A DNA stretch of 64,000 nt from NCBI GenBank assembly GCA_030625685.1, contig DAOUQJ010000012.1:1-64000 (forward strand). The letters are read 5' to 3'. Below the pieces are notes generated by a model. That model ran no database searches. It was given only the letters and a program-made list of their open reading frames with translations, and was not told the origin of the DNA. Below are positions 46,179-54,993 of the stretch, piece after piece. The stretch comes from Oscillospiraceae bacterium. GTDB lineage: Bacteria; Bacillota; Clostridia; Oscillospirales; Oscillospiraceae. The first letter of the stretch is position 1; each line of letters opens with the position of its first letter. Made by a program: the position numbers and the translations under genes.

Positions 46179-46221
46179 AATCAACCACCAATCGTATACA
46201 CGATTGGTGGTTGATTGTTTT
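46179..46221 (+). terminator. Terminator of the LysR-type gene
   Basis: 17-bp perfect stem AATCAACCACCAATCGT / ACGATTGGTGGTTGATT with a 4-base ATAC loop and a GTTTTT tail. Confidence 0.9.
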
Positions 46222-46336
46222 TCCAATTTAACAAGCTCAAAGAGCATGTATTCTATTCAACACTTAAATATAGATGCATCTTCATAACAACGACCGCAAC
46301 AAATTCAATCCATATAATAGAGATTCTTATAAATCT

Positions 46337-46879
46337 CTATATTGCTTCCTCACTATAGTTAAGATCGTATACTTGTTTTTGCTGCTCAGGATTTAGCGCT
46401 TTTTCTGTCGTGAACGCTATTATTAAAATGCCGATAATGCTGAGAGTCAAACGAGTTAATGTAAAAGGTATCCCTAAATTAGCGGCTTCAAAGGTTAACA
46501 TGGGTATCTTTGTCGTTGACCATGCGCCAATGAAAATAAATACATTAAATATGCTGCTACCCTTTTTTAACATAATACTCGCAATGGGAAAGGCTGCATA
46601 CAATGGACCAGCTGCTGCAGAACCTAACAAGAAAGCAATAAAAATCCCCTTATATCCCGAATTTCTGCCAGTGTACTTCATCATAGTTTCTCGATCAACC
46701 CATACGTCCAACAGTCCCAAAAGTATAAAAATAGGAGGAATCACCAACATCATTTCGATGAGGTTCTGCTTGGTTAAGCTAAACGCGTTTAATCCGATTT
46801 CTGGCATAGCAATAGCGATTACTACGTTAATGAAAAGCAACAGGAAAACCAATCTATATCGCTTCAAAATAACTTTCAT
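46337..46879 (-). CDS. Permease half-protein, second subunit (ArsP/DUF318-like)
   Basis: 180 aa membrane protein with four or five TM segments. The segment FLLGSAAAGPLYAAFPIASIMLKKG resembles the repeated core of PF03773-type permeases (ArsP/YraQ), where two such halves are normally fused in a protein of about 300-350 aa. Its ATG overlaps the stop of the preceding half (TAATG), so both are made together. The TPFCSC motif of ArsP is not present. An ArsR-type regulator lies upstream, suggesting metalloid or thiol-compound efflux; this is inference. Confidence 0.65.
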   Translation of the reverse strand: MKVILKRYRLVFLLLFINVVIAIAMPEIGLNAFSLTKQNLIEMMLVIPPIFILLGLLDVWVDRETMMKYTGRNSGYKGIFIAFLLGSAAAGPLYAAFPIASIMLKKGSSIFNVFIFIGAWSTTKIPMLTFEAANLGIPFTLTRLTLSIIGILIIAFTTEKALNPEQQKQVYDLNYSEEAI

Positions 46880-47355
46880 TACAACACCACCCCAATCAAT
46901 AACGCAGCTATCAGCGAAAACACAAATGCTGAAACATTTCGAATAATTGTTGCTTGTTTTCCAAAGGTCTTTATTTCAATTGGTAGCGTTACAACCCCAA
47001 CCATCATAAGCGTCGAAACAAAAGCTGTAATTTGCATGTATCCCGCACCGCTTTTCAAAAGAGCCGCCGCAAGTGGAAACGCAACAAAACCCGGAATCAA
47101 GGTGACAGATCCAATAATTCCAGCCCCAAGAATACCCCAAATTCCTGACTGGGTTCCAAGAAGGTTCGTAATTGTCTCCGGACTCAATATCGCCAAAGCA
47201 ATTCCGATAATGATTAAAATGGCCAAAAATTGTGGCAGAATATTCTCAAAGGATTTCCACGCCTTTTTTAGCGCCATTTTCGTCTTTATTCTGTCTTTAG
47301 AAAATGATATCACAAGGCTAAAACCTGCTAGCCCATATAAGATGTAGTTAAACAT
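46879..47355 (-). CDS. Permease half-protein, first subunit (ArsP/DUF318-like)
   Basis: 158 aa with about four TM segments. The core IIGSVTLIPGFVAFPLAAALLKSGAGYM parallels the LGSAAAGPLYAAFPIASIMLKKG segment of the next gene, so the two are probably homologous halves that dimerise. The track start 47418 is upstream of the ribosome site; ATG 47355 follows GAGGTG at 5 bases and gives MFNYILYGLAGF. It is preceded by an ArsR-type operator at 47499-47514. Confidence 0.65.
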   Translation of the reverse strand: MFNYILYGLAGFSLVISFSKDRIKTKMALKKAWKSFENILPQFLAILIIIGIALAILSPETITNLLGTQSGIWGILGAGIIGSVTLIPGFVAFPLAAALLKSGAGYMQITAFVSTLMMVGVVTLPIEIKTFGKQATIIRNVSAFVFSLIAALLIGVVL

Positions 47356-47498
47356 TTGGCACCTCTTTTTTTTATTAATATTGCGCTTCAAAGCTGATGT
47401 TATATAAAATCTTAACACCCTCCTCCATGAACCAATTCATCCCAAGTTGTAGGGCTTCGATTTACCTTCAAATTTCTGATATTAATTTTTCCTCTTAA

Positions 47499-47514
47499 AT
47501 CAATTATTTTTGAT
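47499..47514. promoter_or_regulatory. ArsR-type operator upstream of the permease pair
   Basis: ATCAATTATTTTTGAT, an inverted repeat with ATCAA/TTGAT arms, about 145 bases upstream of the permease start. It differs by one base from the site at 48009-48024. Confidence 0.65.
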
Positions 47515-47524
47515 ATTAATCACT

Positions 47525-47560
47525 CAATAAATGCCATCTTTTTAGATGGCTGATTTATTG
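47525..47560 (-). terminator. Hairpin after arsR-like gene
   Basis: GCCATCT-TTTT-AGATGGC extended by CAATAAA/TTTATTG on the outside, 5 bases after the regulator stop codon. No T run follows, so termination may be partial and allow read-through into the permease genes. Confidence 0.5.
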
Positions 47561-47565
47561 CAATC

Positions 47566-47862
47566 CTAAGAAGAATTTTCTGTATCCAATGCTGTTAAAC
47601 TAACAAGTATGGAAATTGCTCTTTCACTACCTACTGTATTTATTTTATAGTGTGTCCACTTACCAACATACCAACATTCGACAATCCCACTTTCACATAA
47701 GATTTTCATGTGATACGATAGTTTTGACTGTGCAAGACCAAGTTCCTCAGAGATATCACAAGCACACTTTTCTCCAGTTTTAAGCAACTGCACAATTGAC
47801 ACTCGATTGGAATCACAAAGCGCTTTGAAGATTTGAGCAATTTTTGTTACATCCTCTTCCAT
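47566..47862 (-). CDS. ArsR/SmtB-family repressor
   Basis: 98 aa winged-helix repressor. The recognition region is LGLAQSKLSYHMKILCESGIV; the segment GEKCACDISEE, just before the helix-turn-helix, places a Cys pair (CxC) where As(III)-type ArsR proteins have CVCDL. A third Cys is in KILCESG. The track start 47904 adds an unlikely leader; ATG 47862 follows AAAGGAT. Near-identical operators lie in front of its own promoter region and in front of the permease pair, so it should repress both. Confidence 0.88.
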   Translation of the reverse strand: MEEDVTKIAQIFKALCDSNRVSIVQLLKTGEKCACDISEELGLAQSKLSYHMKILCESGIVECWYVGKWTHYKINTVGSERAISILVSLTALDTENSS

Positions 47863-48008
47863 TATTTTATCCTTTCTGCTAAAAGCCTTTCCCATTACAT
47901 GCAATATGCAACTATTACCTTTAAAGCTATTTGAGTATGTGCGGGCATTTATTTACATATATAGTTTCCTTTAAACTAGATTTTCATTTACTAATTACAC
48001 TATCTCAA

Positions 48009-48024
48009 ATCAATTATTTTCGAT
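48009..48024. promoter_or_regulatory. ArsR-type operator at the arsR-like gene start site
   Basis: ATCAATTATTTTCGAT, placed directly downstream of the -10 hexamer and so covering the expected start site. One base different from the copy at 47499-47514. Confidence 0.7.
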
Positions 48025-48031
48025 ATAACTT

Positions 48032-48060
48032 ATAGTACACTTGTTTTGATTTGGTGTCAA
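48032..48060 (-). promoter_or_regulatory. Promoter of the arsR-like gene
   Basis: Minus strand TTGACA, exactly 17 bases, TACTAT. The leader to the ATG is about 165 bases. The rest of 47863-48314 shows no gene. Confidence 0.75.
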
Positions 48061-48314
48061 CTCTCAAATCAACTTCTTTTGTTTTATAGTTTCAACTTTC
48101 TCACGTTAAATTCTTGACGAATCCTATATTTTCTCACTTAATATAGTTAACCCTGATACCGTCCTTTAAACTATCACTATTACCATCAAATGTCAACAAA
48201 ACACAGTGAAATTTTCAAGAAGCAAATAGTGCTGATTATACTTTTTTGAATAAACAGAAACACAAAATTTCATACTATATAAATGATAGATGAATTCAAT
48301 TTGGGAGGTGTATT

Positions 48315-48839
48315 TTGAGATATGTAATTGTAAGTGTTGTAAAAGGCAAGGCTGGAAATTTCAATAACAACCTAAGAAAAGAAGTTTTTAAAAAGTTCAA
48401 CACTAGGTCTTCAAAGCTTCCTGCTCATTTTACGATAAAAGCGCCCTTTGAAAGGGATGATGTCAATGACATAGAAAGGGTTTTAGAAAAATTTTCTAAA
48501 ACCCATCATTCTACTGAATATCAAATCAAAGGATATGATCATTTCAAGGATAGGGTTATATTCATGAAAGTATTGATGAGCAACGAAGGCAAAGCTATCC
48601 ATGATGAATTAATTGATAGGTTAAATAAAATTGAATTCTTAGAGTTCTCTAAAACAGATGGAAAAGATAAAGTTTTCCACATTACCATAACTTCTAAAAA
48701 AATTAGAGATGTGTTTAATCAATTATGGGATTATGTTTCTTCAATACCTTGTGATTTTGATTGTCATTTTGATAATATTTGCATTTATAAATGGACGAAT
48801 AATACTTGGGTATTACATAAACAGTATTTATTGGGTTGA
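48315..48839 (+). CDS. 2H phosphoesterase (LigT / 2'-5' RNA ligase-like)
   Basis: 174 aa cytoplasmic protein with the two HxT motifs of the 2H superfamily: LPAHFTIKAPF near residue 38 and VFHITITSKK near 125. Such proteins hydrolyse 2',3'-cyclic or 2'-5' linked nucleotides; the natural substrate here is unknown. The start is TTG, 4 bases after GGGAGGTG. Codon use is strongly A/T-ending, like the following genes to 53.6 kb. Confidence 0.82.
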   Translation: MRYVIVSVVKGKAGNFNNNLRKEVFKKFNTRSSKLPAHFTIKAPFERDDVNDIERVLEKFSKTHHSTEYQIKGYDHFKDRVIFMKVLMSNEGKAIHDELIDRLNKIEFLEFSKTDGKDKVFHITITSKKIRDVFNQLWDYVSSIPCDFDCHFDNICIYKWTNNTWVLHKQYLLG

Positions 48840-48914
48840 TTCTAGACGCAACAAAATCCTTTTGAGCTAAGCCAATATCATCGTTCTTGTATACCCTCAA
48901 CAGCTAAAAATATT

Positions 48915-51653
48915 TTATTTTTTAAAATCTATACCTTCACTAATAATGGAAGAATCAGTGGTCAAAAAATCATAATATGGAAGCACCTTGTTTATAAACA
49001 CTGATACAACTTCTGGGTCAAACTGAGTTCCCGACCATCTTTTCAATTCTAATATTGCCTCGTCCTGACTTTTTGTTAGTTGATATGATCTTTTATCCGT
49101 CATAGCATCATAAGCATCTGCAACAGAAATGATTCTGGACTCCATTGGAATAACCTCTCCCTTTAATCCTCTAGGATAACCTGTTCCGTCATAGCGCTCA
49201 TGATGCGATAGTACAATATTTGCAATATCTTTATATTCATGCGTGTTTTCTAGAATACTAGCACTTTTTAACGGATGGAGTTTCATTTTTTCCCACTCAT
49301 TATCATTTAACTTCTCAGGTTTATTTAAGATATATTCATCAACAGTAATTTTTCCAATATCGTGAAGATAACCTGCAATACGAATTCTGTTCAAATACTC
49401 TTCTGGCCACCCCAGCTCTATCGCTATTGCTTGGCACATTAACCCTACTCTTTCAGAGTGTTTTTCTTCCCTCTGGCTCTTCTCAAACAAAATATTCATA
49501 ATAGCCTTAATAGCATTACTTTTCATACTTTTACTATGATAATATTTCCTTCGATACATAAAACTTTCAGCCTCTGTCATGAGATCATCTAATGTATCAT
49601 TAGGATATTTTTGTATTCCATAACCAAAAGAAATTGATAATTCGATAGTAGATTTTTCTTCCGCATTTAAAGTAAATTTACAGTTATTGATATTTTTCAA
49701 AGATTTCATTAGTATTTTAACATCTTCTTCATTCGTGTTTGATAATAAAATTGTGAATTCGTCTCCACCTATACGAGCCAATATATTTCCTTTGTCTATG
49801 CAATTTAGCATTCTTTTGGCTACCTCTTTTAATACACTATCACCAGCAATGTGTCCTAACGAATCATTTATTGATTTTAATCCGTTCAGGTCACCCATAA
49901 TAACTGCCAGTGGGAAATTACTTGACTTATTCAAATTACTGTATTGCTCTTCAAAGTACCTTCTATTATAAACACCCGTTAAGTAATCGTGAAATGCTAA
50001 ATACTTAATTTCCCTCATAGAATTTTCTCGGTCAGTTACATCAAAAATGATAGAACATAACATATTTTTATCATCATATTTAATGGGAGATGAATAAACA
50101 TCTACCCTTTTTATTTCTTTATTTTTTAACCTATGTGAAAACGTAAAATAGTTTTTCTTTTCCTCATTCGCTTCGTGCATTAATTTATTGATACTTTCAT
50201 CTTCCAATATATTGATATCATGAATACTCATTTGAAGTAACTCGTTTTTATCATATCCATAGAAATTTTGAGCTGCAGGATTTGCATCTACTATTTCTCC
50301 GGACAGAGGATCGATTACCAACATGACAACTTGAGATCCATTAATCATCCCATTTAATTGTGATAATTGTTTCTCTTGTTCATCATTTAGTTGTTTTTCT
50401 TCTGTTATATCTGATCCAATAGAATAATAGCTAATTGGATTTTCCTTTGCATCAAAGATACACATATCTTCCCATTGTGTCCATCTGATTTCGTTATCTT
50501 TTTGAACTTGATGTATATATTTTATAGATGGGTTTTCAGGTGTTAATGTTAAATATTTATTTTGAACTATATCCTTTTCTTCTGATGGTATAAATTTTAG
50601 AAACTTTTCACCTATTAATTCTTCTGCGCTTTTCCCAAAATACTTGCAGTAAGCTTTATTAACAAATGTAATTGTACTATCTGTTTTGAATTCGCAAATC
50701 AACGCACCCATTTTATTTGAAATATAAGCAAGTTTTTTTTGGTCAGAAAAGATTCTGTCCTCCAAAGCTTTCTGATCTTGAATAAACCATGCACTTTGAA
50801 AGAGTAACGCAATATGGTTTGCATCCATTTCTGTATATTCTGAAGCTTGATTTCCTAAATCAGCAATAGCTACTATTTTATTATCAGCAATAACTGGTAT
50901 TGACATAATATGTTTATACTTAGTATAGCCTTTAAGCAAATTTTCACTTTTTTCAGCATTCCGATTTAAATTATTGAAAATTAGTGGTTCTCTCTGATGA
51001 ATTACTTGACTCCAAAGATTCTTTGTTTTTAATGATTCGAAAGTCGAATTGTTTAACAAATTATTAGTTGCACCAGTATTGATTTTACATGGAGGAACTC
51101 TAAACTCTTGTGTTTGTTCATTATACAAGCAAACATCAACATATTCACTTTGAGTTAGTTCTTTTGCTTTTTCAAGAATATAATCTAAAAAATCAACTTG
51201 ACTTGTAAATTTTTTATTATACATATCCATCAAAACTTCTTGTCTTTTAATATCATTCTCTTTTTCGATCATCTTATTTTGAACAAATTTTTCTTCTGAT
51301 ATATCTGTAATTATCGTGACAAAATATCCTTTTCGAGGTGAATATGCACTCACTTTATACCATCGGTCCAAACAATTGGAGTATTCTTCTAAATCTAGTT
51401 TTTTACCCTCGTATGATACACTTGCATATTCTTTAATCCAGTCAAAACTATCTTCTTTTATATTTGGTAAAACTTCAGTAACTTTTTTACCTATACACTC
51501 TGCCGCTGACAGACCAGTATACTGTTCAAAAAAAGAATTTAACTCTAAAAAAATATAATCGCAAGGTTTTCCATTTTCATCTATGACAAACTGGTGTAAA
51601 GCATATCCAAACGGTAATCCTTGTACAATATCATTTATAAAATCATTCTCCAT
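48915..51653 (-). CDS. PAS-GAF-PAS-PAS-GGDEF-HD-GYP cyclic-di-GMP protein (second copy)
   Basis: 912 aa paralog of the protein at 23035-25788, with the same domain order and near-identical N-terminal wording (GLPFGYALHQFVIDENGKPCDY). GGDEF is intact (ILARIGGDEFTILL), and so is HD-GYP (LHDIGKITV, HHERYDGTGYPRGLKG). Both copies lack TM segments. The GAF-like part differs most between the copies (PPCKINTGATNN here), so they probably sense different signals. AAGGAG lies 10 bases before the ATG. It ends close to the converging 2H phosphoesterase gene. Confidence 0.9.
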   Translation of the reverse strand: MENDFINDIVQGLPFGYALHQFVIDENGKPCDYIFLELNSFFEQYTGLSAAECIGKKVTEVLPNIKEDSFDWIKEYASVSYEGKKLDLEEYSNCLDRWYKVSAYSPRKGYFVTIITDISEEKFVQNKMIEKENDIKRQEVLMDMYNKKFTSQVDFLDYILEKAKELTQSEYVDVCLYNEQTQEFRVPPCKINTGATNNLLNNSTFESLKTKNLWSQVIHQREPLIFNNLNRNAEKSENLLKGYTKYKHIMSIPVIADNKIVAIADLGNQASEYTEMDANHIALLFQSAWFIQDQKALEDRIFSDQKKLAYISNKMGALICEFKTDSTITFVNKAYCKYFGKSAEELIGEKFLKFIPSEEKDIVQNKYLTLTPENPSIKYIHQVQKDNEIRWTQWEDMCIFDAKENPISYYSIGSDITEEKQLNDEQEKQLSQLNGMINGSQVVMLVIDPLSGEIVDANPAAQNFYGYDKNELLQMSIHDINILEDESINKLMHEANEEKKNYFTFSHRLKNKEIKRVDVYSSPIKYDDKNMLCSIIFDVTDRENSMREIKYLAFHDYLTGVYNRRYFEEQYSNLNKSSNFPLAVIMGDLNGLKSINDSLGHIAGDSVLKEVAKRMLNCIDKGNILARIGGDEFTILLSNTNEEDVKILMKSLKNINNCKFTLNAEEKSTIELSISFGYGIQKYPNDTLDDLMTEAESFMYRRKYYHSKSMKSNAIKAIMNILFEKSQREEKHSERVGLMCQAIAIELGWPEEYLNRIRIAGYLHDIGKITVDEYILNKPEKLNDNEWEKMKLHPLKSASILENTHEYKDIANIVLSHHERYDGTGYPRGLKGEVIPMESRIISVADAYDAMTDKRSYQLTKSQDEAILELKRWSGTQFDPEVVSVFINKVLPYYDFLTTDSSIISEGIDFKK

Positions 51654-51831
51654 CTAAGCTTATCTCCTTAGTACAATTGTTGAATTCCTCTATTCTCTGT
51701 ATCATGCTCTAAATTTTTTTGTTTCACCTGAATAAGCCAATATGTTCCTATTGAGCTTCGTCGTATAAGCTACTATTTTGCGATATTAGAAACTAATTTT
51801 AATTATACTTTCTCTGATTAAACAGATAACT

Positions 51832-52671
51832 CTAAACATATTTACTTAATATTTGCACAAATCTATTCTCATAAATATCTGATTGTGAGTTAATGTCATT
51901 TATTACTAAGTTAGTAGGAATAGCTTGTTTATACGGCCTTTGTGTAGTTGCTGTATCATAATATTCTGCAATTGCAACTATTTTTGATTCATCTAAAATA
52001 TTTTTAGATTTAAGCCCATTTGGATAACCAGTTCCATCATTTTTTTCATGGTGCTGTAAGATAATCGTCTTGCTTAGTTCAGAAAGTTCAGTATCTTCTA
52101 ACATTAAATATCCTAAATTAGAATGATTTCTAGCAATAGACATTTCAGTATCTGTTAATTTGCTTGGTTTATTTAATATTTTTTGAGGGATTAATGTCAT
52201 TCCGATGTCATGTAAAGCTGCTCCAAGCACAAAGTCAAAAAGCCTTTTATCTTTAAATCCTATGTCTACTCCAACAATACAACTAATCAAAGCAACATTG
52301 ATGCAATGTGGATATAACCAGTCATTACAATTCATTAAGGATTTTAAATAATAATACCATTTAGTATCCTTACATCTAAATACTATTGTTTCTACTATAT
52401 CAACAGATGTTTGATAAATAGAGCTATCCAAGGAAGGTATCTTCTGATATAGATCAGAAGTAGATTGGTTCAAAATACCATCGAATCTATTTTTCTCAAT
52501 ATCGGTGCTTTTAGATTGTTGTTTTTCACTAGATTGAGTAATCTGTTCCATGATGCCCATCGCATTAAATACATTTTTACGTTCTTGGGTTAAATCAATT
52601 TCTTTACCTTTGGAAATCAACAAAACACCATCGTTATCAAAAATATCTTTAGTAAATTTAATTCTCTCCAT
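51832..52671 (-). CDS. Stand-alone HD-GYP domain protein
   Basis: 279 aa. After an N-terminal region of about 110 aa with no known domain comes an HD-GYP phosphodiesterase domain: ALHDIGMTLIPQKILNKPSKL, then QHHEKNDGTGYPNGLKSK and IVAIAEYYDTATTQRPYK. Metal-binding residues look intact, so c-di-GMP hydrolysis is plausible. It lies directly upstream of the GGDEF/HD-GYP gene on the same strand (178 bases), so the two may act together. AAGGAGG precedes the ATG. Confidence 0.87.
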   Translation of the reverse strand: MERIKFTKDIFDNDGVLLISKGKEIDLTQERKNVFNAMGIMEQITQSSEKQQSKSTDIEKNRFDGILNQSTSDLYQKIPSLDSSIYQTSVDIVETIVFRCKDTKWYYYLKSLMNCNDWLYPHCINVALISCIVGVDIGFKDKRLFDFVLGAALHDIGMTLIPQKILNKPSKLTDTEMSIARNHSNLGYLMLEDTELSELSKTIILQHHEKNDGTGYPNGLKSKNILDESKIVAIAEYYDTATTQRPYKQAIPTNLVINDINSQSDIYENRFVQILSKYV

Positions 52672-52999
52672 AGACCCTCCTTAAATTTTCATCTTCGAAC
52701 TATCAACTTACACTTGTTAATATATTATTTTTTATGTGTTCTTTAATATAAAAACAATATTGGATCTATGTTTGAAGAGATATTATCGAAACTCTCAGGT
52801 TCACTTAAAAAATCATTGTCATAATTTATTCTTCAATCTTGAGCTTGTTTTTTCAAAAGTATTTAGATAATTTTTCCAAATAATTATACAAATATTTGTA
52901 TAATTATACTAATACAGTACTTTAATGTCAACATAATTGAAATGAAATCAAAGTGAAATATAGGATAATATATACAAAAACATAATTTTTGGTTCAAAC
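52672..52999. other. AT-rich intergenic stretch
   Basis: Between the HD-GYP gene and the DUF1456 terminator. Very AT-rich, with a repeated ATAATTATACAAATATTTGTATAATT palindrome-like patch near 52880. No gene seen; it probably contains the HD-GYP promoter. Confidence 0.4.
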
Positions 53000-53035
53000 A
53001 AAAAAATAAGGACTACCTTATAGGTAGTCCTTATT
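53000..53035 (-). terminator. Terminator of the DUF1456 gene
   Basis: 14-bp perfect stem AATAAGGACTACCT / AGGTAGTCCTTATT with a TAT loop and a T run on the minus strand. Confidence 0.9.
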
Positions 53036-53048
53036 TTAAAATATGAAA

Positions 53049-53570
53049 CTATCCCCTGATTTTTATAGTTAATCCCTTTAAAAAATTCCTTGCAAATTTA
53101 TCCCCACACTCTTTATAATTTTTCTGACCTTTTTTTCTTAAGAGAGCACTTAATTCTCCCTTTGTTATACTGATTCCTGCTTTATGAAATATATCCATCA
53201 TATCCTCGCTTTTCAATGATAGCGCTATTTTCAGTTTTTTAAGCATTATATTATTGAGATTATCACTATTAGTATTTTCAATTATTTCTGGCTGGTCAGG
53301 TTTTGTCTCTTGTTGCCCTCTCTTGAAGATAATCAAACCATTAAAAAAAGCCTCTAAAGTACTATTCTTACATTTTAAACTTTCATCATTTTCATTTGTT
53401 TTTTCTACAATGTCGTTAGCATTCCGATCAGTCTCTTTTGATTTGATAAGTAGCTTTTTCACTTCTTCTTGTGTGAAATCAACACCACCAAGTTTAAGTA
53501 TCTTTTGCATATCTTTATCTCGAATGTTTAATGCATATCTTAATCTGATTAATATATCGTTATTATCCAT
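53049..53570 (-). CDS. DUF1456 (YehS-like) protein
   Basis: 173 aa. Two homologous halves are visible: ILIRLRYALNIRDKDMQKILKLGG at the start, matched by IMLKKLKIALSLKSEDMMDIF near residue 108; each is followed by a LLxK segment and a closing FxxGL (FFNGLIIFKRG, FLKGLTIKIRG). This duplicated layout is that of the DUF1456/YehS family, of unknown function. Lys- and Asn-rich linker between the halves. Single gene. Confidence 0.8.
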   Translation of the reverse strand: MDNNDILIRLRYALNIRDKDMQKILKLGGVDFTQEEVKKLLIKSKETDRNANDIVEKTNENDESLKCKNSTLEAFFNGLIIFKRGQQETKPDQPEIIENTNSDNLNNIMLKKLKIALSLKSEDMMDIFHKAGISITKGELSALLRKKGQKNYKECGDKFARNFLKGLTIKIRG

Positions 53571-53921
53571 TTTTATTCCTCATATGCCTTTCAAAATATT
53601 ACGTTCATTATATCATGTATTTAGTAGTTATGTAGATAAAAATTACTAGTCTACATTACACATAGATATCTATCCTTATAAAAATATCCATTAAGGGCAT
53701 TTTATTAGAATTAATCTTAGTATTCTTCTCAAAAAATCCTATCATCCATTGCTATATTCACAAGTCTTAATACTTTTTCTAAAAATAATATTCATTTAAA
53801 CCTTTATAATAAAACGAAACCTTCAAATAAAGCTTAATACAAATTTTACATAAACCTATTCCATATCTTACATCGCAAAGTTATCATTTATTTGTAAGAC
53901 AAATACTGAAAGGAGTTTACA
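53571..53921. other. AT-rich divergent intergenic region
   Basis: Separates the minus-strand DUF1456 gene from the plus-strand HAD gene. It should carry both promoters, but no strong hexamer pair stands out, and no short gene or RNA is recognised. Confidence 0.4.
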
Positions 53922-54698
53922 ATGGAGGCGCTTAGAAGTAAAAAAGGTTACATTTGCGATATGGATGGTGTCATCTATCATGGTGATAAACTTTTACCCG
54001 GAGTCAAAGAATTTGTAAGTTGGCTATATCAAGAAGACAAAAAATTCTTATTCTTGACAAACTCAAGTAGATATTCACCAAAGGAACTCCAGCAAAAATT
54101 AGAAAGAATGAGATTAGAAGTAGATGAGAAACACTTCTACACAAGTGCACTTGCTACGGCAAAATTTTTAAGCAAACAAAACCCAAATTGCAGTGCTTAT
54201 GTCATTGGTGAACACGGACTATTTAATGCCCTTTATGATGCTGGAATCACAATAAACCACCTAACCCCAGATTACGTCGTTGTGGGCGAAGGAAGCAATT
54301 ATAACTATGAAACAATCTGCAAAGCCGTTAGTCTCATTCTCAAAGGAGCGAAGCTAATTGGCACAAACACCGATATCACTGGCCCTTCCGAACATGGGAT
54401 TATTCCTTCCTGTGGAGCTCTCGTAGCACCAATAGAAGCTGCCACCAATAAAAGTGCTTATTTTGTCGGCAAACCTAACCCACTAATGATGCGAACTGGA
54501 TTGCAAATTCTCGGAGTGCATTCTGAAGATGCGGCCATGATTGGAGATCGCATGGACACAGACATTATTGCTGGCATCGAAAGTGGCCTAGACCCAATTT
54601 TAGTATTAAGTGGAGTCACCTCAAGGCAAAGCATGGAGCAATATCCCTATCGTCCAAGACTTGTGCTCAATGGCGTAATTGACATAGTCGATCATTAA
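53922..54698 (+). CDS. HAD-IIA family phosphatase (NagD-like)
   Basis: 258 aa cytoplasmic phosphatase. Motif I is YICDMDGVIYHGDK, motif II LFLTNSSRYSPKEL, the motif III Lys is in VGKPNPLMMRTG, and motif IV is AAMIGDRMDTDIIAGIESGLD; the C2-type cap lies between motifs II and III. All catalytic residues are present, unlike the HAD at 6472. NagD-like enzymes act on nucleotide or sugar monophosphates. It converges on the phosphonate operon, but nothing proves a link. AAAGGAG precedes the ATG. Confidence 0.9.
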   Translation: MEALRSKKGYICDMDGVIYHGDKLLPGVKEFVSWLYQEDKKFLFLTNSSRYSPKELQQKLERMRLEVDEKHFYTSALATAKFLSKQNPNCSAYVIGEHGLFNALYDAGITINHLTPDYVVVGEGSNYNYETICKAVSLILKGAKLIGTNTDITGPSEHGIIPSCGALVAPIEAATNKSAYFVGKPNPLMMRTGLQILGVHSEDAAMIGDRMDTDIIAGIESGLDPILVLSGVTSRQSMEQYPYRPRLVLNGVIDIVDH

Positions 54699-54742
54699 TT
54701 TATTTACTTCCTACCTATATTTTTTTCATATTTCTTTATCCT

Positions 54743-54788
54743 GAAGACCACAGCCCACTCATTAAAGAATGAGTGGGCTGTGGTCTTC
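54743..54788. terminator. Strong symmetric terminator after the HAD-IIA gene
   Basis: 21-bp perfect stem GAAGACCACAGCCCACTCAT(T) and its complement with an AAAG loop; TTATT follows on the plus strand. Confidence 0.88.
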
Positions 54789-54911
54789 TTATTACTTTGG
54801 GTATAAAAGCTCTTTTTCAAGGTTCACACATGCTTTATCATATTCAAAAGTTTACTTGTACAAATTCTATTTTGCTCTAGTATTCATTCTTATTTTTACT
54901 GATTTGATGTG

Positions 54912-54957
54912 AAAAATTAAGCAGTATTGGTTACTTACTTGAAGAACCAACACAGCT
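54912..54957 (-). terminator. Terminator of the phosphonate operon
   Basis: Stem AGCTGTGTTGGTT / AACCAATACTGCT (one mismatch, one G-T pair) with a 12-base loop, then TAATTTTTC on the minus strand, 36 bases after the permease stop. Confidence 0.7.
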
Positions 54958-54993
54958 TAAAACATTATACTTATTGAAACATATCAACACAAT

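Noticed and set aside
46410-46946. 178-aa plus-strand ORF opposite the permease
   Set aside because: Long because antisense of membrane-protein codons lacks stops; the minus-strand permease has better starts, coupling and motifs.
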